A stretch of DNA of 64,000 nucleotides from Streptomyces sp. RB17 (GCF_009604455.1 NZ_WEGL01000001.1:124001-188000), one strand, 5' to 3'; positions 50,398-60,157 are shown, counted from the first letter of the stretch. Numbers and translations: made by a program. The notes: generated by a model from the sequence alone, not told the origin.

Positions 50398-51750
50398 TCA
50401 GCTGCGAAGATATGCGTATATTGACGCGGCGATCGCCTTGCCGAGAGGGATCGGGACTGCATTTCCGATCTGTGTGGCGATTTCGGTCTTCGAGCCGCAC
50501 CAGCGGAAGCCGAGTGGGAACCCCTGGATGCGGGCGGCTTCGTAGTGAGTGATGGGACGAGGCAACTCGGGGTGCAGATAGCGCCCCTTTTCCGGCTTGA
50601 AGAACTCCGTACGAATGGTTACCGACGGCTCGCCGTAGCGGAGCCGGCCCATGACGTCGCCGGTCCCAGTGTTGTGGTTGTCCCAGCTTTTGGTCGAAAG
50701 GTATTCGACAGGTGTTCTCACGCCCGAGGGATTGGGTGTGTCGAAGACATGGATCTCGTTGAACTCATCCACTGTGTACCACTTGTCGCGCAGGTCCTTC
50801 CGGTTCCCGCCCGGCGGAATGGCGCGATAGCGGGCTCTGGAAAGTGCCTCCGGGTTCCGACCGAAGTGCAAATCAGGAGTAGTGAAGATCCCCGGTTGTA
50901 CGGAATTTACCTCAGGAATGAACTCTTTTCCGTCCGGGAGTTCGGTTCCTCGCAGGTGGCGTGCCGCTGACTCGGTGAAAATATCGTCCACCGCCTGCCA
51001 GTACGACAATCCTGCATCCAGCCCGTCGAACTGCTGGGCAGCGGTGGTGTGCAGGTGTTTTGGCCGCCGGTGGTGCGTTCTAAGGGGGTACGTCAGAGTC
51101 CGACCGTTGCTGAGATCCCGGCGAACGCCGATGACAATGGCGCGCCGACGCGCCTGTGCTGCACCGTAATCGGCCGAGTTGAGCAGGTATCGCTTGATCT
51201 TCTCTTCGCTGGTGTCGGAGGGTGCGTGGCCGGGTGGATTCACCAGCCGATATTCGGAAAGTTTGCCACCCGCCTCAACCTCGTTGAGCAAATTGCGAAA
51301 CTCGTCCGACTTCAGGAAGCGATCGACGTTCTCGATGACGAATACCTTGGGGCGGATCTCTGCAACGACCCTGACGTACTCCTCCCAGAGGCGATTGCGT
51401 TCACTGCCCTTTTTGTCGCGGTTCAACGCCGAAAAGCCTTGGCATGGTGGTCCTCCCACTACAACATCCGCGTGGAGAGCTTCCGGCGTCGGCTGCCACT
51501 CCTCGATGTCGCCCACGTGGACGCGAGCAGCGGGGATCCGCTCGTCGGGTCGGAGGCTTCCGAAGTTCACGGCGTACGTGGCAGCCGCGGCGGCATTGTG
51601 TTCGACGGCCGCGATGCTGTGGAAGACGGGTCCGTCCGCGTCTCCTCCTGCAGGGCGAAACTCGTGAAATCCCTGAGTAAACCCACCACAGCCGCTGAAC
51701 AGGTCGACGACTGTGATGGGATCGTGAGCTACGGGACGGGGCGTGACCAT
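50398..51750 (-). CDS. C5-cytosine DNA methyltransferase (intact)
   Basis: A 450-residue protein. Motif I is TVVDLFSGCGGFTQGF, motif IV has the catalytic Cys in VVGGPPCQGFSALNRDKKG, motif VI is VFVIENVDRFL, motif VIII is YGAAQARRRAIVIGV, and motif X is IATQIGNAVPIPLGKAIA. It transfers a methyl group from S-adenosylmethionine to C5 of cytosine in a target sequence that cannot be read from the protein. It is the last gene of the island operon, 9 bp after the methyltransferase-like gene. Vsr and ATPases upstream suggest host DNA protection. Confidence 0.95.
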   Translation of the reverse strand: MVTPRPVAHDPITVVDLFSGCGGFTQGFHEFRPAGGDADGPVFHSIAAVEHNAAAAATYAVNFGSLRPDERIPAARVHVGDIEEWQPTPEALHADVVVGGPPCQGFSALNRDKKGSERNRLWEEYVRVVAEIRPKVFVIENVDRFLKSDEFRNLLNEVEAGGKLSEYRLVNPPGHAPSDTSEEKIKRYLLNSADYGAAQARRRAIVIGVRRDLSNGRTLTYPLRTHHRRPKHLHTTAAQQFDGLDAGLSYWQAVDDIFTESAARHLRGTELPDGKEFIPEVNSVQPGIFTTPDLHFGRNPEALSRARYRAIPPGGNRKDLRDKWYTVDEFNEIHVFDTPNPSGVRTPVEYLSTKSWDNHNTGTGDVMGRLRYGEPSVTIRTEFFKPEKGRYLHPELPRPITHYEAARIQGFPLGFRWCGSKTEIATQIGNAVPIPLGKAIAASIYAYLRS

Positions 51751-51759
51751 GGGGCGATT

Positions 51760-53604
51760 TTAGCCTCGGAGTGCAGCCGCGATGGCGAGACCGACAGCGG
51801 TGGCCAGAGGTGGAGGCATCGCGTGCCCCACCTGGCGATACCGCGACGTCTTGCCGCCATGGAGCTTCCAGTCGGCAGGGAACGACTGAATCATCGCAGC
51901 TTGCTGGACTGTGAGCTTGGGCTCATCGTCGACCGGGAAGTCCGGTCCAGGCGGTTCGTCGCCGAGGCTGTTGCCGTTCACGCCCAGCGCAGCCCAGGCC
52001 TTTTTACTGCCGGTTGGGCCGAGGTCGGCGCCCCCTCGTCGGTCGGATCCTCCGACCAGCGCGGGGGCGATGCGATTCGCCCTCCGGATCCAGTGCCCTG
52101 CTCCCGGCCAGCCTCGGGCAGACATGGATGGGCCGAGGACCTGGCCCACGGTCGGCGCCGGCGCTCCATTCGGCTCCGGCCAGGTGAAGCGAGCGAAGTA
52201 AGGGTCGCGAAGGGCTATCAAGAAGCCGCTCTTGCGGTTCTGCGGGACACTGAAGTCTGCGGCGTTGAGCACCTTCCAGCTCGAACGTAGGCCGGCCTTG
52301 AGTAGTTCCGTCTCGATCCAAGCAAGATCGGCGTCGAATTCAGCATCCTCGACGAGATCGGGAACGTTCTCGAAGAGTACGGCCTTCGGCCTGATCTCAC
52401 ATACCAGGCAAATTGCTGCGCGCAGCACCCGGCGTTCCTCGGTGTCTGCTGTCCGGCCGACGGTCGCCAGCGACTTCACGCGCGGCAACCCGCCGCTCAC
52501 AAGATCGACTTCCATGACATCAGGACGCAGACCAGGATGGAATTGAAGGACATCCATGCAGACGATGTCCCATTCAGGGCGATTCAGGCCAATGGTGAAG
52601 CAGGCGTCGGCCTTGGTTTCTATGAGCATCACCGGGTCGAAGCCGGCACGTTCGAGCCCAAGTGCTTGTGCACCTGCACCAGCGCAGATCTCCAGGAAGC
52701 TGAACCGCCCAGTGCCGCCTTGAGTCCCGGGGACGGACTCCAAGATCGGTTGTTCATCCTGAACCGGGACCACAGAAGGGGAAGCTTCCCGGGCATCGCT
52801 TGGGACGAGGTTCTTCACGCACGCCCCAGGGACGTCCGTGGCCGTCGGGGAGTCGGGACGTTGCGCTTCGACAGACTCTCGGGCGACTGCGCGCAGCTCG
52901 TCATCGAGTGCATGCTCTTCGATGCCGTCGAACAAGACGAATGGCGCGAGCCGAAGCAATCGCTTGAGGAAATCACGGAGTGTGTCGCGTTCGTTCAGGC
53001 CCCTGAGATCCAGGTCCTGCCAAACGCGGAGGATCGCGCGGACGAGGTAGGGGCTTCCGCCGAGCGCAGCACGGCGGGCGTAGATCTGGTCGAACGCGGC
53101 CTCACCGAGGATCTTGAGCGCAGCGTACGGTTCCGGATCGTCGGTGGAGCGCACGAGCTGAGCGCGCCACCAGAGCCGGCCGAATACGTGTCGTGTGAGG
53201 TCGGTACCGAGAACACGATCCTTGGGCGGCAGAGGATAGCGCCAGAATGCGACGTCCGGGAGGAGGACCAGCGCGAGAAAGGCCCATACGTCCCGGGAAG
53301 CGGCTTCAGCGGGCACCATTCCCATCTCGGCGTGGAGCAGCGCAGCCAACTGCAGATCGAAATCCGCATTATGGGTTCGGTCGGAGTCGTCCGGGAAGCC
53401 GGCCTGCTTCGCCAGGTCGAGAACACCCTCCCGCAGCTCGCGGAGTTGAGCAGGGGGGACGCGGTCACCGCCCGTTGCCACATAGACGGCTGAGTCGTGT
53501 GCGACCGCCACGCGGCGGGACAGTTCCCCGACAGTGAGCTCCCTGTACTCGTCGAAGAGTGGTCTCGCCTGCGCGGCGAGGAGCCGAGGGTATAGGAAGC
53601 TCAT
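51760..53604 (-). CDS. C5-cytosine methyltransferase homologue lacking the catalytic Cys, with N-terminal DUF6339-like domain
   Basis: A 614-residue protein. Residues 1-250 are a helical domain (start MSFLYPRLLAAQARPLFDEY) that resembles DUF6339. From about residue 300 the methyltransferase fold is seen: motif I RFSFLEICAGAGAQALGLER, motif VI in VLFENVPDLVE, motif VIII in SVPQNRKSGFLIAL and motif X in HAMPPPLATAVGLA. At motif IV, where G-G-P-P-C is expected, the sequence is VSGGLPRVKSLATVG, so the nucleophile Cys is absent. It should bind but not methylate DNA. The ATG at 53602-53604 overlaps the stop before it (TGATG). Confidence 0.9.
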   Translation of the reverse strand: MSFLYPRLLAAQARPLFDEYRELTVGELSRRVAVAHDSAVYVATGGDRVPPAQLRELREGVLDLAKQAGFPDDSDRTHNADFDLQLAALLHAEMGMVPAEAASRDVWAFLALVLLPDVAFWRYPLPPKDRVLGTDLTRHVFGRLWWRAQLVRSTDDPEPYAALKILGEAAFDQIYARRAALGGSPYLVRAILRVWQDLDLRGLNERDTLRDFLKRLLRLAPFVLFDGIEEHALDDELRAVARESVEAQRPDSPTATDVPGACVKNLVPSDAREASPSVVPVQDEQPILESVPGTQGGTGRFSFLEICAGAGAQALGLERAGFDPVMLIETKADACFTIGLNRPEWDIVCMDVLQFHPGLRPDVMEVDLVSGGLPRVKSLATVGRTADTEERRVLRAAICLVCEIRPKAVLFENVPDLVEDAEFDADLAWIETELLKAGLRSSWKVLNAADFSVPQNRKSGFLIALRDPYFARFTWPEPNGAPAPTVGQVLGPSMSARGWPGAGHWIRRANRIAPALVGGSDRRGGADLGPTGSKKAWAALGVNGNSLGDEPPGPDFPVDDEPKLTVQQAAMIQSFPADWKLHGGKTSRYRQVGHAMPPPLATAVGLAIAAALRG

Positions 53605-54500
53605 CACGACACCTCGAAGATTCTTACGGCAGCTTGCAGGTCTGAGGCGAACAAGGCCGGCGACTGCCGTTGGCGCAGGCGTACGTCAGTGATCGACTGC
53701 CCAGGGAAGAGTTGGTCGAACAGGCTGAGCAGCGTGGCACCCAGTGAGCCGTCCGGGAAGTCGGCATCCTCTCCAAAGTCCTCATCGGCGAGGGCGTGCT
53801 CGATCATGGTTCTGGCCGCGTCCGCGTAAACAGCGGAGAGCACGATTCGATCAATGGGGCGAGGCCTGGGGGCATTTTGGAACGCTGTGGCCGTGACCGC
53901 GTTTCGCTCATTGACCAGCAAGAGCAAAGCCCCCATGGTGGCGTGCTCCATGCCGTCACTGATCTGCAGATGCCATGCTGCGTCGTCCGGGAACGACGTC
54001 CGGGCGAAGTCGATGATGGCCATGGGGAATTGGGGCGCGTCGCCCTGAAGACGCAGTTCCGATCGGTCGCTCCAGAGCACGGATCCCGCTCGCCGTGGCG
54101 ACGAGGGGCGGGCGTCGCTCCTCCGGTCGGCCAGCACGAGAGCGGTGTCCAGGAGCAGCAGACCACCGAGATCAGAACCACGTAGAAGCACGTCGAATTC
54201 AGTGCTGACGGTGCCTGCTCCCGTCAACCGCATGTGCTGAGCCGGGCCGCTCAGATTTGAACCGGTGGCCGTCCACACGACGGAGATCAGAAGAGCGGCA
54301 TCTTGGGGCAGGCCGGACTGCCTGCGCGCCTGGTCCACATCGATGCGGACGTGCCTCCGCACGCGCAGATCCATGTGATAGTCCCAGTCCGGCAATGCCT
54401 CAGGCAGGGCTACCTCACCGTCCTCGACGACGAGTCGCCACGGCTCGGCATTGACCACGTCCTCCGACGGAACGCGGTAGGGAAGGACACGTCGAGTCAC
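53604..54500 (-). CDS. Unknown protein of the island operon, 298 residues
   Basis: A soluble, mixed alpha/beta protein with a GTG start inside the end of the GHKL gene (GTGA, 4 bp) and a stop overlapping the next gene. N-terminal beta-rich half: WRLVVEDGEVALPEALPDWD, DYHMDLRVRRHVRIDVDQAR and an LLISVVWTATGSNLSG strand. The helical second half includes ADAARTMIEHALADEDFGED and LGATLLSLFDQLFPG. There is no recognisable catalytic motif. Its position between ATPase and methyltransferase genes suggests a subunit or adaptor. I do not recognise the family. Confidence 0.75.
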   Translation of the reverse strand: MTRRVLPYRVPSEDVVNAEPWRLVVEDGEVALPEALPDWDYHMDLRVRRHVRIDVDQARRQSGLPQDAALLISVVWTATGSNLSGPAQHMRLTGAGTVSTEFDVLLRGSDLGGLLLLDTALVLADRRSDARPSSPRRAGSVLWSDRSELRLQGDAPQFPMAIIDFARTSFPDDAAWHLQISDGMEHATMGALLLLVNERNAVTATAFQNAPRPRPIDRIVLSAVYADAARTMIEHALADEDFGEDADFPDGSLGATLLSLFDQLFPGQSITDVRLRQRQSPALFASDLQAAVRIFEVS

Positions 54501-56470
54501 GGGCTTTTCACCGCCTCGACCTTGATACCGATCTCAGTCACGGTGTCCGGCGCCGGCCGAACGACTGCGCGCCAGATGGAATCGCCGCCATCAAGCACGT
54601 GAGGATCCGAGGTGTACAGGCGGCCCGTGTCGTCCTCCCAACCGACCAACTCGGGCATGCTCGCACCGATGGGCGGGTCGATCTCGCGCCCGCCGGCCCC
54701 GGGGAGAGTGACGGCAAGATCGATGCGTACGCGCTGGGGCACCGGCACGGGAAGCCGGAACTCCTGAATCAGCACCGAGCTGTCCCCGCGGTCGTCGTAA
54801 TAGGGTTCGCCGACGTACTGCACCCGCGGCCGGGGGGTTGCGGGACCCCCGTTGGCGGGTTCCAGGCCCCCGGGAAGCGACGCGTTCGTGCCGTGGGACC
54901 CGAGACCGTCGAGCATTTCGGAATCGAGGCCTGCGCGTGCCCGTACCTGACGACCGGATGCCGCACGTTTCGGCTCGTCGGATTCCGAGCCGGTGCCGCG
55001 CGCCATGGTGCTGCCGGGCTTGGAGTAGGCCGTGGCGCCACCAATTCCCCAGGCGCCACCCACCAGGCCGGAGAACATTGAACTGGCGGCGCCGAGTGCC
55101 ACGTTGCTCGCTCCAGGACGGGTCACGCCATTGAGGGACAGGAGGTGGCCCAGAGCCTCGTTGATGCGCCGGAAAGTCGTCTGCACAAAGGTGCTTTCCG
55201 GCCTGTCGAGGGAGTGCGGGTTCCATGCGTCGTGGGTGGGTGGCTCAGCCTTGGCGTAGATGTCATCCATCGACTCGTCGGCACGGAAGACACCGGCGTA
55301 CCCCTGGTTCGCGCTGGGCGGTTTGGGTCCGGAGTGGTAGGTGACCACGAGTTCGGCGGGGCGCATCAGGCAGACATGATGGATCAGGTCTTCGATGTCC
55401 AACATGCGTGATGCCCGTGTTGCTTCGAGCGGCGGCATGATGCGTTTCACGAGACCAAGCCGTCCCAGATGTCGTTTCGGCTTGAGGCATTCGAGATCGG
55501 TGCCGTTCGGGCCCACCATCGCTTCGTATGCTGCGACGAACAGGTTCAGCGGGCGCGTGCTCCTGGGATCGGGCACCGGATGAGGAACACCGTCACGTGT
55601 GACAGAGAAACGCATGGCGGGCTGGGTGTCAGCGGTGCTGACCATCTTGGGCCAGAGGTGCCAGGCGATGGTGTCACTCAAGTAGTCGGCTGCTGCTTCC
55701 GGACTTTCGAGTTCGTCGAGGTTGGGATCGATGACGACGACGGTCGTACCGGTCTCACGGGCTCCGAAGGCCTTGAGGCCAAGGCGATGCGCTGTGGTTT
55801 CGGCCGCCTCACCGACAAGCGGTTCGACGACGCTGCCCGAAGTATCACCCCACCAGTGCCTTCCCGTGTAGCGACGTTGGCCCTGGTCCAAGGGCGTTAC
55901 GTAGCTCTTCCACAAGGTGCAGCCGATGAGGCGGGTCTCGTACTCTCCCCGCGGCGTGCGGCAGCGGGAATGGACGAGCACCGTTCCTGCCTTGGAGAGC
56001 AGGTAGAAGATGCCCTTGCCGAACCCGTAGGTGCCTCCGCCCAGAGCCGTGTCGCGGGGCTCCCCGATGTTGCGGATGAAGGAGACGAAGTCGCGTTCAA
56101 GCCCCACGGCATCGTCTGCGCGGGTCGGTCCTCCGAGCCCGCGGGTACCCCGATCGGATACCGCCAGCACCCGGATGGAGCCGCGCTTGAGCGTTTCTCG
56201 GAGTGGAAACTTGTCGCTTCCAGGAGCGTCTGCAAGCAGTAGTTCCCTCCACGCACCCGCGTGGGCGGGACCGACGGTCCACATGTCGATGCGATAGTCG
56301 ACCGGAACGTCGGACTGAGGAAGGCGGGCGTCCCAGCTGTTCTGGGCGGACTCGCGCACGAGGATGGTGAGCAGGTCGAGTTCCGGGCGTCCCAACTGGT
56401 TGCGGATGCCTTCGGCAGCGCTCGCACCTTCCGGAGGATAGGGCTGGGAGTACCACTGAGGAACCGTCAC
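54497..56470 (-). CDS. GHKL ATPase of the MutL/MORC-like group
   Basis: A 657-residue protein from the GTG at 56468-56470, which overlaps the DUF4420 stop. The GHKL ATP site is at the N-terminus: N box LVRESAQNSWDA (Glu40, Asn44), G1 in VLAVSDRGTRGLGG (Asp106), and the Gly-rich lid GGGTYGFGKGIFY at about 144-156. The middle, about residues 170-430, could be the MutL/MORC-type S5 region, and the C-terminal 200 residues are beta-rich. MORC-like ATPases were described in bacterial restriction-type operons; they are thought to clamp DNA in an ATP-controlled way. Confidence 0.85.
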   Translation of the reverse strand: MTVPQWYSQPYPPEGASAAEGIRNQLGRPELDLLTILVRESAQNSWDARLPQSDVPVDYRIDMWTVGPAHAGAWRELLLADAPGSDKFPLRETLKRGSIRVLAVSDRGTRGLGGPTRADDAVGLERDFVSFIRNIGEPRDTALGGGTYGFGKGIFYLLSKAGTVLVHSRCRTPRGEYETRLIGCTLWKSYVTPLDQGQRRYTGRHWWGDTSGSVVEPLVGEAAETTAHRLGLKAFGARETGTTVVVIDPNLDELESPEAAADYLSDTIAWHLWPKMVSTADTQPAMRFSVTRDGVPHPVPDPRSTRPLNLFVAAYEAMVGPNGTDLECLKPKRHLGRLGLVKRIMPPLEATRASRMLDIEDLIHHVCLMRPAELVVTYHSGPKPPSANQGYAGVFRADESMDDIYAKAEPPTHDAWNPHSLDRPESTFVQTTFRRINEALGHLLSLNGVTRPGASNVALGAASSMFSGLVGGAWGIGGATAYSKPGSTMARGTGSESDEPKRAASGRQVRARAGLDSEMLDGLGSHGTNASLPGGLEPANGGPATPRPRVQYVGEPYYDDRGDSSVLIQEFRLPVPVPQRVRIDLAVTLPGAGGREIDPPIGASMPELVGWEDDTGRLYTSDPHVLDGGDSIWRAVVRPAPDTVTEIGIKVEAVKSP

Positions 56471-57492
56471 ACGGACTCCCGGATCAGTTGATCGATTATT
56501 TGAACGGCATCGTCGGCGCTCATGGGGGCCGGCGTGTCCTGAGACAGGTCGATCGTGTATTCGACGTCCAAGACCGACACCGGAACGCCTGCACCACGAA
56601 GTGTTTGCGTGGTCAGCCGTGGGAAGTCGCACCCCACCACGTACCACCTCTCCTCCGTGACCACGAAGCGAGTGCTGCGGTACTTCTCGGCGTCGACGGG
56701 CCGATAGCCGGCCGCGGCCAGCATTTCGAGGAGGGCACTCTCGTCGTCGCATGCGTGAAGCGCCTGAGACAGCAACTCCAAGAAGCCGACTCCGGAATCC
56801 TGTGCGCCAGCCGCCTCCAAACGGAACCAAGCCAGGTAGAGGGTCCCACCGGCGGGTGCGTCGAGTTGGTCGAGTCCATGTATGCGGGGCTTGCGAGGTC
56901 CAGTCCCACCACTTGTCTTGACTTCTACGGCCGCTTTCCCCGCCAGGAAGTCGTGCGGGTGCCCTTCAGGCCCTCGCCAGATCCTGTGAGCGCTCGAGTC
57001 ACGTGCAAGGAGTCGGCTCAGTACCAGCAGTTCGCCGAACAAGCCGGCGATCTGGTCAGGCCCGAGTGGAGCACTTTGTGCCTGGAAGAGAGCCTTCCAT
57101 CGGTCGAGTACTCCATAAAGAGCCTTGACCGGGTTCTCGGGAAGCGCGGCGACTGCGCTCAGCACATCGACACACAGGTCCGTGAACAGGTCGTTGAGAT
57201 CTCTACGCAGGCAGGCGAGGTCGGCATAGGCCTGATAGGTCTCATCGTCTTCCAACGGACGCTTGCACAGTCGGAGTACAGGACCGTCTGGATTGGTCCT
57301 GATCTTTCGGTGCGTGTGTACAGGAACCAGCACGTGGCGATAGCCCTCATGGTCGATGCCGGCGGCCAGGGGCCCCTGGCCCGTCATCACGGGCAGTTGC
57401 GACACACGCAGGCGGCGCTCACCTGTGGTCTGCTCGGCCTCAAGCGCAACCCAATGTTCTTCGAGCAGCTTTCGGAAGGCCTCGTCGTTCAC
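56467..57492 (-). CDS. PD-(D/E)xK nuclease-like protein (DUF4420)
   Basis: A 341-residue protein. The catalytic PD-(D/E)xK core is FGELLVLSRLLARDSSAH (Glu154), then HDFLAGKAAVEVKTSGG with Asp181 and the E-x-K at Glu190-Lys192. It is of the DUF4420 type seen with Z1 and GHKL genes in defence-like operons. The GTG start overlaps the Z1 stop (GTGA) and its stop overlaps the GHKL gene start. Probable role: DNA cleavage controlled by the two ATPases. Confidence 0.87.
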   Translation of the reverse strand: MNDEAFRKLLEEHWVALEAEQTTGERRLRVSQLPVMTGQGPLAAGIDHEGYRHVLVPVHTHRKIRTNPDGPVLRLCKRPLEDDETYQAYADLACLRRDLNDLFTDLCVDVLSAVAALPENPVKALYGVLDRWKALFQAQSAPLGPDQIAGLFGELLVLSRLLARDSSAHRIWRGPEGHPHDFLAGKAAVEVKTSGGTGPRKPRIHGLDQLDAPAGGTLYLAWFRLEAAGAQDSGVGFLELLSQALHACDDESALLEMLAAAGYRPVDAEKYRSTRFVVTEERWYVVGCDFPRLTTQTLRGAGVPVSVLDVEYTIDLSQDTPAPMSADDAVQIIDQLIRESV

Positions 57493-60044
57493 GCGTCTTC
57501 GCCTTCGACGAGCAGGCTGTAGTCCTCGTCCTCGATGCGCAGTGTCGAAAGATTGGCAGAGATGTACTTCTCGACGGTGCTGTCCCCATGCTGGGGTCCG
57601 GGGAATACCAGGCCCACACCTATGACGTGCTCTTCTGCGTTGAGCGGGGCGCGACGCTCCTTGGTCGGACTGGGCGCGGAAACCTTGTCGATCGGATAGA
57701 GAACCAACAGGCCAGTGTCCGGGAGAAGCTCACCGCGCTTGTCCATGATGCCTTTCTCGGTCAGTTTCGCCGTGTCGCCGTCCAGATCCACAGCGGCATC
57801 ACGACGGCTCATGAGGGTCTTGATGTCGGCGAAGTACGGATCGGGATTGCTCACGGCAAGACGTGCTCGGCTGTTGAGACCGACACTGATGCCCGGAGCA
57901 AGGTCGAACGGCTCACCTGCGGGATTCCCGACGATGGCCACATTCCATCGACGGAGCGAGTTGGCTTCTTTGACTCGTTTCTGGATATAGCCCGTGATCA
58001 AGTCGGCGTCGTTCTCGGGTGATTTATCATGGAACTTGTAGGCGGCCAGGAAATCAGTCACCACGTTGTGGGGCACGTCACGGAAGACGTACCGTCCCTC
58101 CGATGACCGGGTCTCAATACGAACCGCATTCGAGCGTGATGCAGCGACCAGATTGCGCGCTGCGGTGATGTTACCTCGGAGCCAGTCCGCGTCCGTGCGG
58201 AAGTAGTGGGTCTGGACTCGCTTGCCACCGTACGAAGAAGCTGCGGTGACGGCGTCGCGCATCTTGGCCGCCGCAGTGACGCGTAGAGCAGGGTGTGTGC
58301 GCAGGCGTACAGCGAAGGTGAGTGGTGTCTCGGCCTCGGTCATGTATATGTCGATGTCACGGCGCATTTCCGTCTCCACGGTGGCGAGGTGACGGAACCA
58401 TTCGGCCAGCTCGTCGGTCATCCAGATCCGAGGTAGATCCGCGTAGCCGTTCCTGAAGCCGAACCAACGCCCCATCTGCAGCAGCGTGTCATACGCAGAG
58501 ACGGCGCGGACGAAGTAGCTGACCGACAATCCTTCGAGAGTCAGTCCGCGCGAAAGTGTGTTGCCGCCGACTGCGATTGCCACGACTGGGCCGTTCTCGT
58601 AGTCCAGGCGATCCTCGCTGCTGGAGTTGTCCATGATGACGCGGCAGCCTCTAAGTACACCGGGCAGCTCGGGTGCCAAGGAGTCGAAGTCGACCTTCTT
58701 CTCGTCGAACTCTTCCGCAGGGACACGCGCGGTCTCCTCCTCCCAGAGGTCACGCAGCCGTGAGAGGAAGGTTGCGTCGGTGAGTGACTCGGCGGCGCAC
58801 TTCAACAAGTGTTCCAACGGGCGCTTGAAGCTGTTGTGCACAGCCGTGTTGACGCTGGTGTGAACCAACATCGTGCTGTGTGGGTTGCCCTTGCGGCGTA
58901 CACGACGAGCTGCCGTGGTCAGCCAGAAGTACTCGACGGCCCTGCGGAGCGTGTCGGTGATGACAGGTTCGAAGCCTTCGACGTCGGCCCTAGTCTCTGG
59001 GCGGACACACGGGACATCGTCGTCGGGGACCGAACGGATCATGTCGTATCCGTCGTCCACCTGCTCGGGATCTTCGCCGTCGAGCGCGTAGCGGCCGAAC
59101 AGGACCTCCGTTCCGAAGTGCCCCTCCGGCTTTGGGAGGTTCACAACGAAGTCGCGTGGATACAGGTCCTGCGCGCTCGGATCAATGAGCAAGTTGGCGA
59201 AAGGGGATGCCGTGTAGCCCACGTAGGCGGACCGCGGCAGGCTGCTCATGATGTTGAGAATGAGCGGGTTGATGGACTTTGTCGCAACCGTGGCTTGGTC
59301 GGCCTCATCATCAATGATCAGCGCCGGGCAGTCCTTCAGGTAGTCCGAAGCCTTGTCCAGCCACCGCGCCAGCTTGCGAAGCACCGTCGCGTTCTTCTTC
59401 ACCACGCACAGTACGTGTGTCTTGTTGTTCTTACCGAAGTAAGCAGCCGGATTTTCCGTGGGGACGAAGTCCTTGTCCAGACCGGTAAGTTGGGACCACA
59501 GAGACGGGTTCGGCTCTACGAGCTGCTGGACCAGTCGTGCTTGGGTCTGGCGCCGGAGGCCGTTGTGGATGCCTGCCAGGACGATGAAGAGCTTGTAGCC
59601 GCGGTCGGCCGCCTTGGCCATGACTGAGGTGAAGTTGGTTGTCTTGCCGGACTGTACGTAGCCCACGACCAGGCCCCGCGTGGAGAACGACTTCTCCTTC
59701 GGGTGGTTCAGGAGGGAAACGACGCGTGTCGAGGAGTCGTCGAGATTGCGGATGGCGGGCTCGACGGGCCAGCCGTCCTTGCGCAGCAGCTCAACGATCG
59801 CCGGCCAACACTTGTCCTTGTCCTGCGGCCCCGTGTACCACGTGTCGCGGTTCCCGAGGACGACGGCATGGGGCTCTTCGAGTTCTTTGATGCGTATCGT
59901 CTGCTGTTCGTGGCGCTCGCGGATCTCCTGGACGATCTCCGCCTTGACTCCCAGCATCTCCAGCCGCTTGACCGCTTCGGAGGGTGGGAAGGCGTCCAGG
60001 AGCGCCTTGAACGTGTCATACATGCCGTCGAACTCGTCGGTCAT
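57489..60044 (-). CDS. Z1 domain ATPase/helicase
   Basis: About 851 residues from ATG 60042-60044; a GTG at 60068 is an alternative. The P-loop is LVVGYVQSGKTTNF (near residues 126-139), Walker B is LIIDDEADQATVATK (245-250), and a helicase-like motif is YVGYTASPFANLL. Late motifs GGNTLSRGLTLEG and LLQMGRWFGFR fit superfamily II motifs V-VI with an arginine finger. The Z1 family is known from operons with MutL/MORC-like ATPases, Vsr and methyltransferases. It is the second gene of the unit, 113 bp after vsr. Confidence 0.9.
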   Translation of the reverse strand: MTDEFDGMYDTFKALLDAFPPSEAVKRLEMLGVKAEIVQEIRERHEQQTIRIKELEEPHAVVLGNRDTWYTGPQDKDKCWPAIVELLRKDGWPVEPAIRNLDDSSTRVVSLLNHPKEKSFSTRGLVVGYVQSGKTTNFTSVMAKAADRGYKLFIVLAGIHNGLRRQTQARLVQQLVEPNPSLWSQLTGLDKDFVPTENPAAYFGKNNKTHVLCVVKKNATVLRKLARWLDKASDYLKDCPALIIDDEADQATVATKSINPLILNIMSSLPRSAYVGYTASPFANLLIDPSAQDLYPRDFVVNLPKPEGHFGTEVLFGRYALDGEDPEQVDDGYDMIRSVPDDDVPCVRPETRADVEGFEPVITDTLRRAVEYFWLTTAARRVRRKGNPHSTMLVHTSVNTAVHNSFKRPLEHLLKCAAESLTDATFLSRLRDLWEEETARVPAEEFDEKKVDFDSLAPELPGVLRGCRVIMDNSSSEDRLDYENGPVVAIAVGGNTLSRGLTLEGLSVSYFVRAVSAYDTLLQMGRWFGFRNGYADLPRIWMTDELAEWFRHLATVETEMRRDIDIYMTEAETPLTFAVRLRTHPALRVTAAAKMRDAVTAASSYGGKRVQTHYFRTDADWLRGNITAARNLVAASRSNAVRIETRSSEGRYVFRDVPHNVVTDFLAAYKFHDKSPENDADLITGYIQKRVKEANSLRRWNVAIVGNPAGEPFDLAPGISVGLNSRARLAVSNPDPYFADIKTLMSRRDAAVDLDGDTAKLTEKGIMDKRGELLPDTGLLVLYPIDKVSAPSPTKERRAPLNAEEHVIGVGLVFPGPQHGDSTVEKYISANLSTLRIEDEDYSLLVEGEDA

Positions 60045-60157
60045 AGGTTCGACCGCCCCCGCTCCCACTCGTCACGTGTCTGGATTGGCTGGCCCTCGTG
60101 CCCAGGAAGCCCCGGCGTTCGGGATGTGCCCAGCGTCACCTTTACAAGGTCTACACA

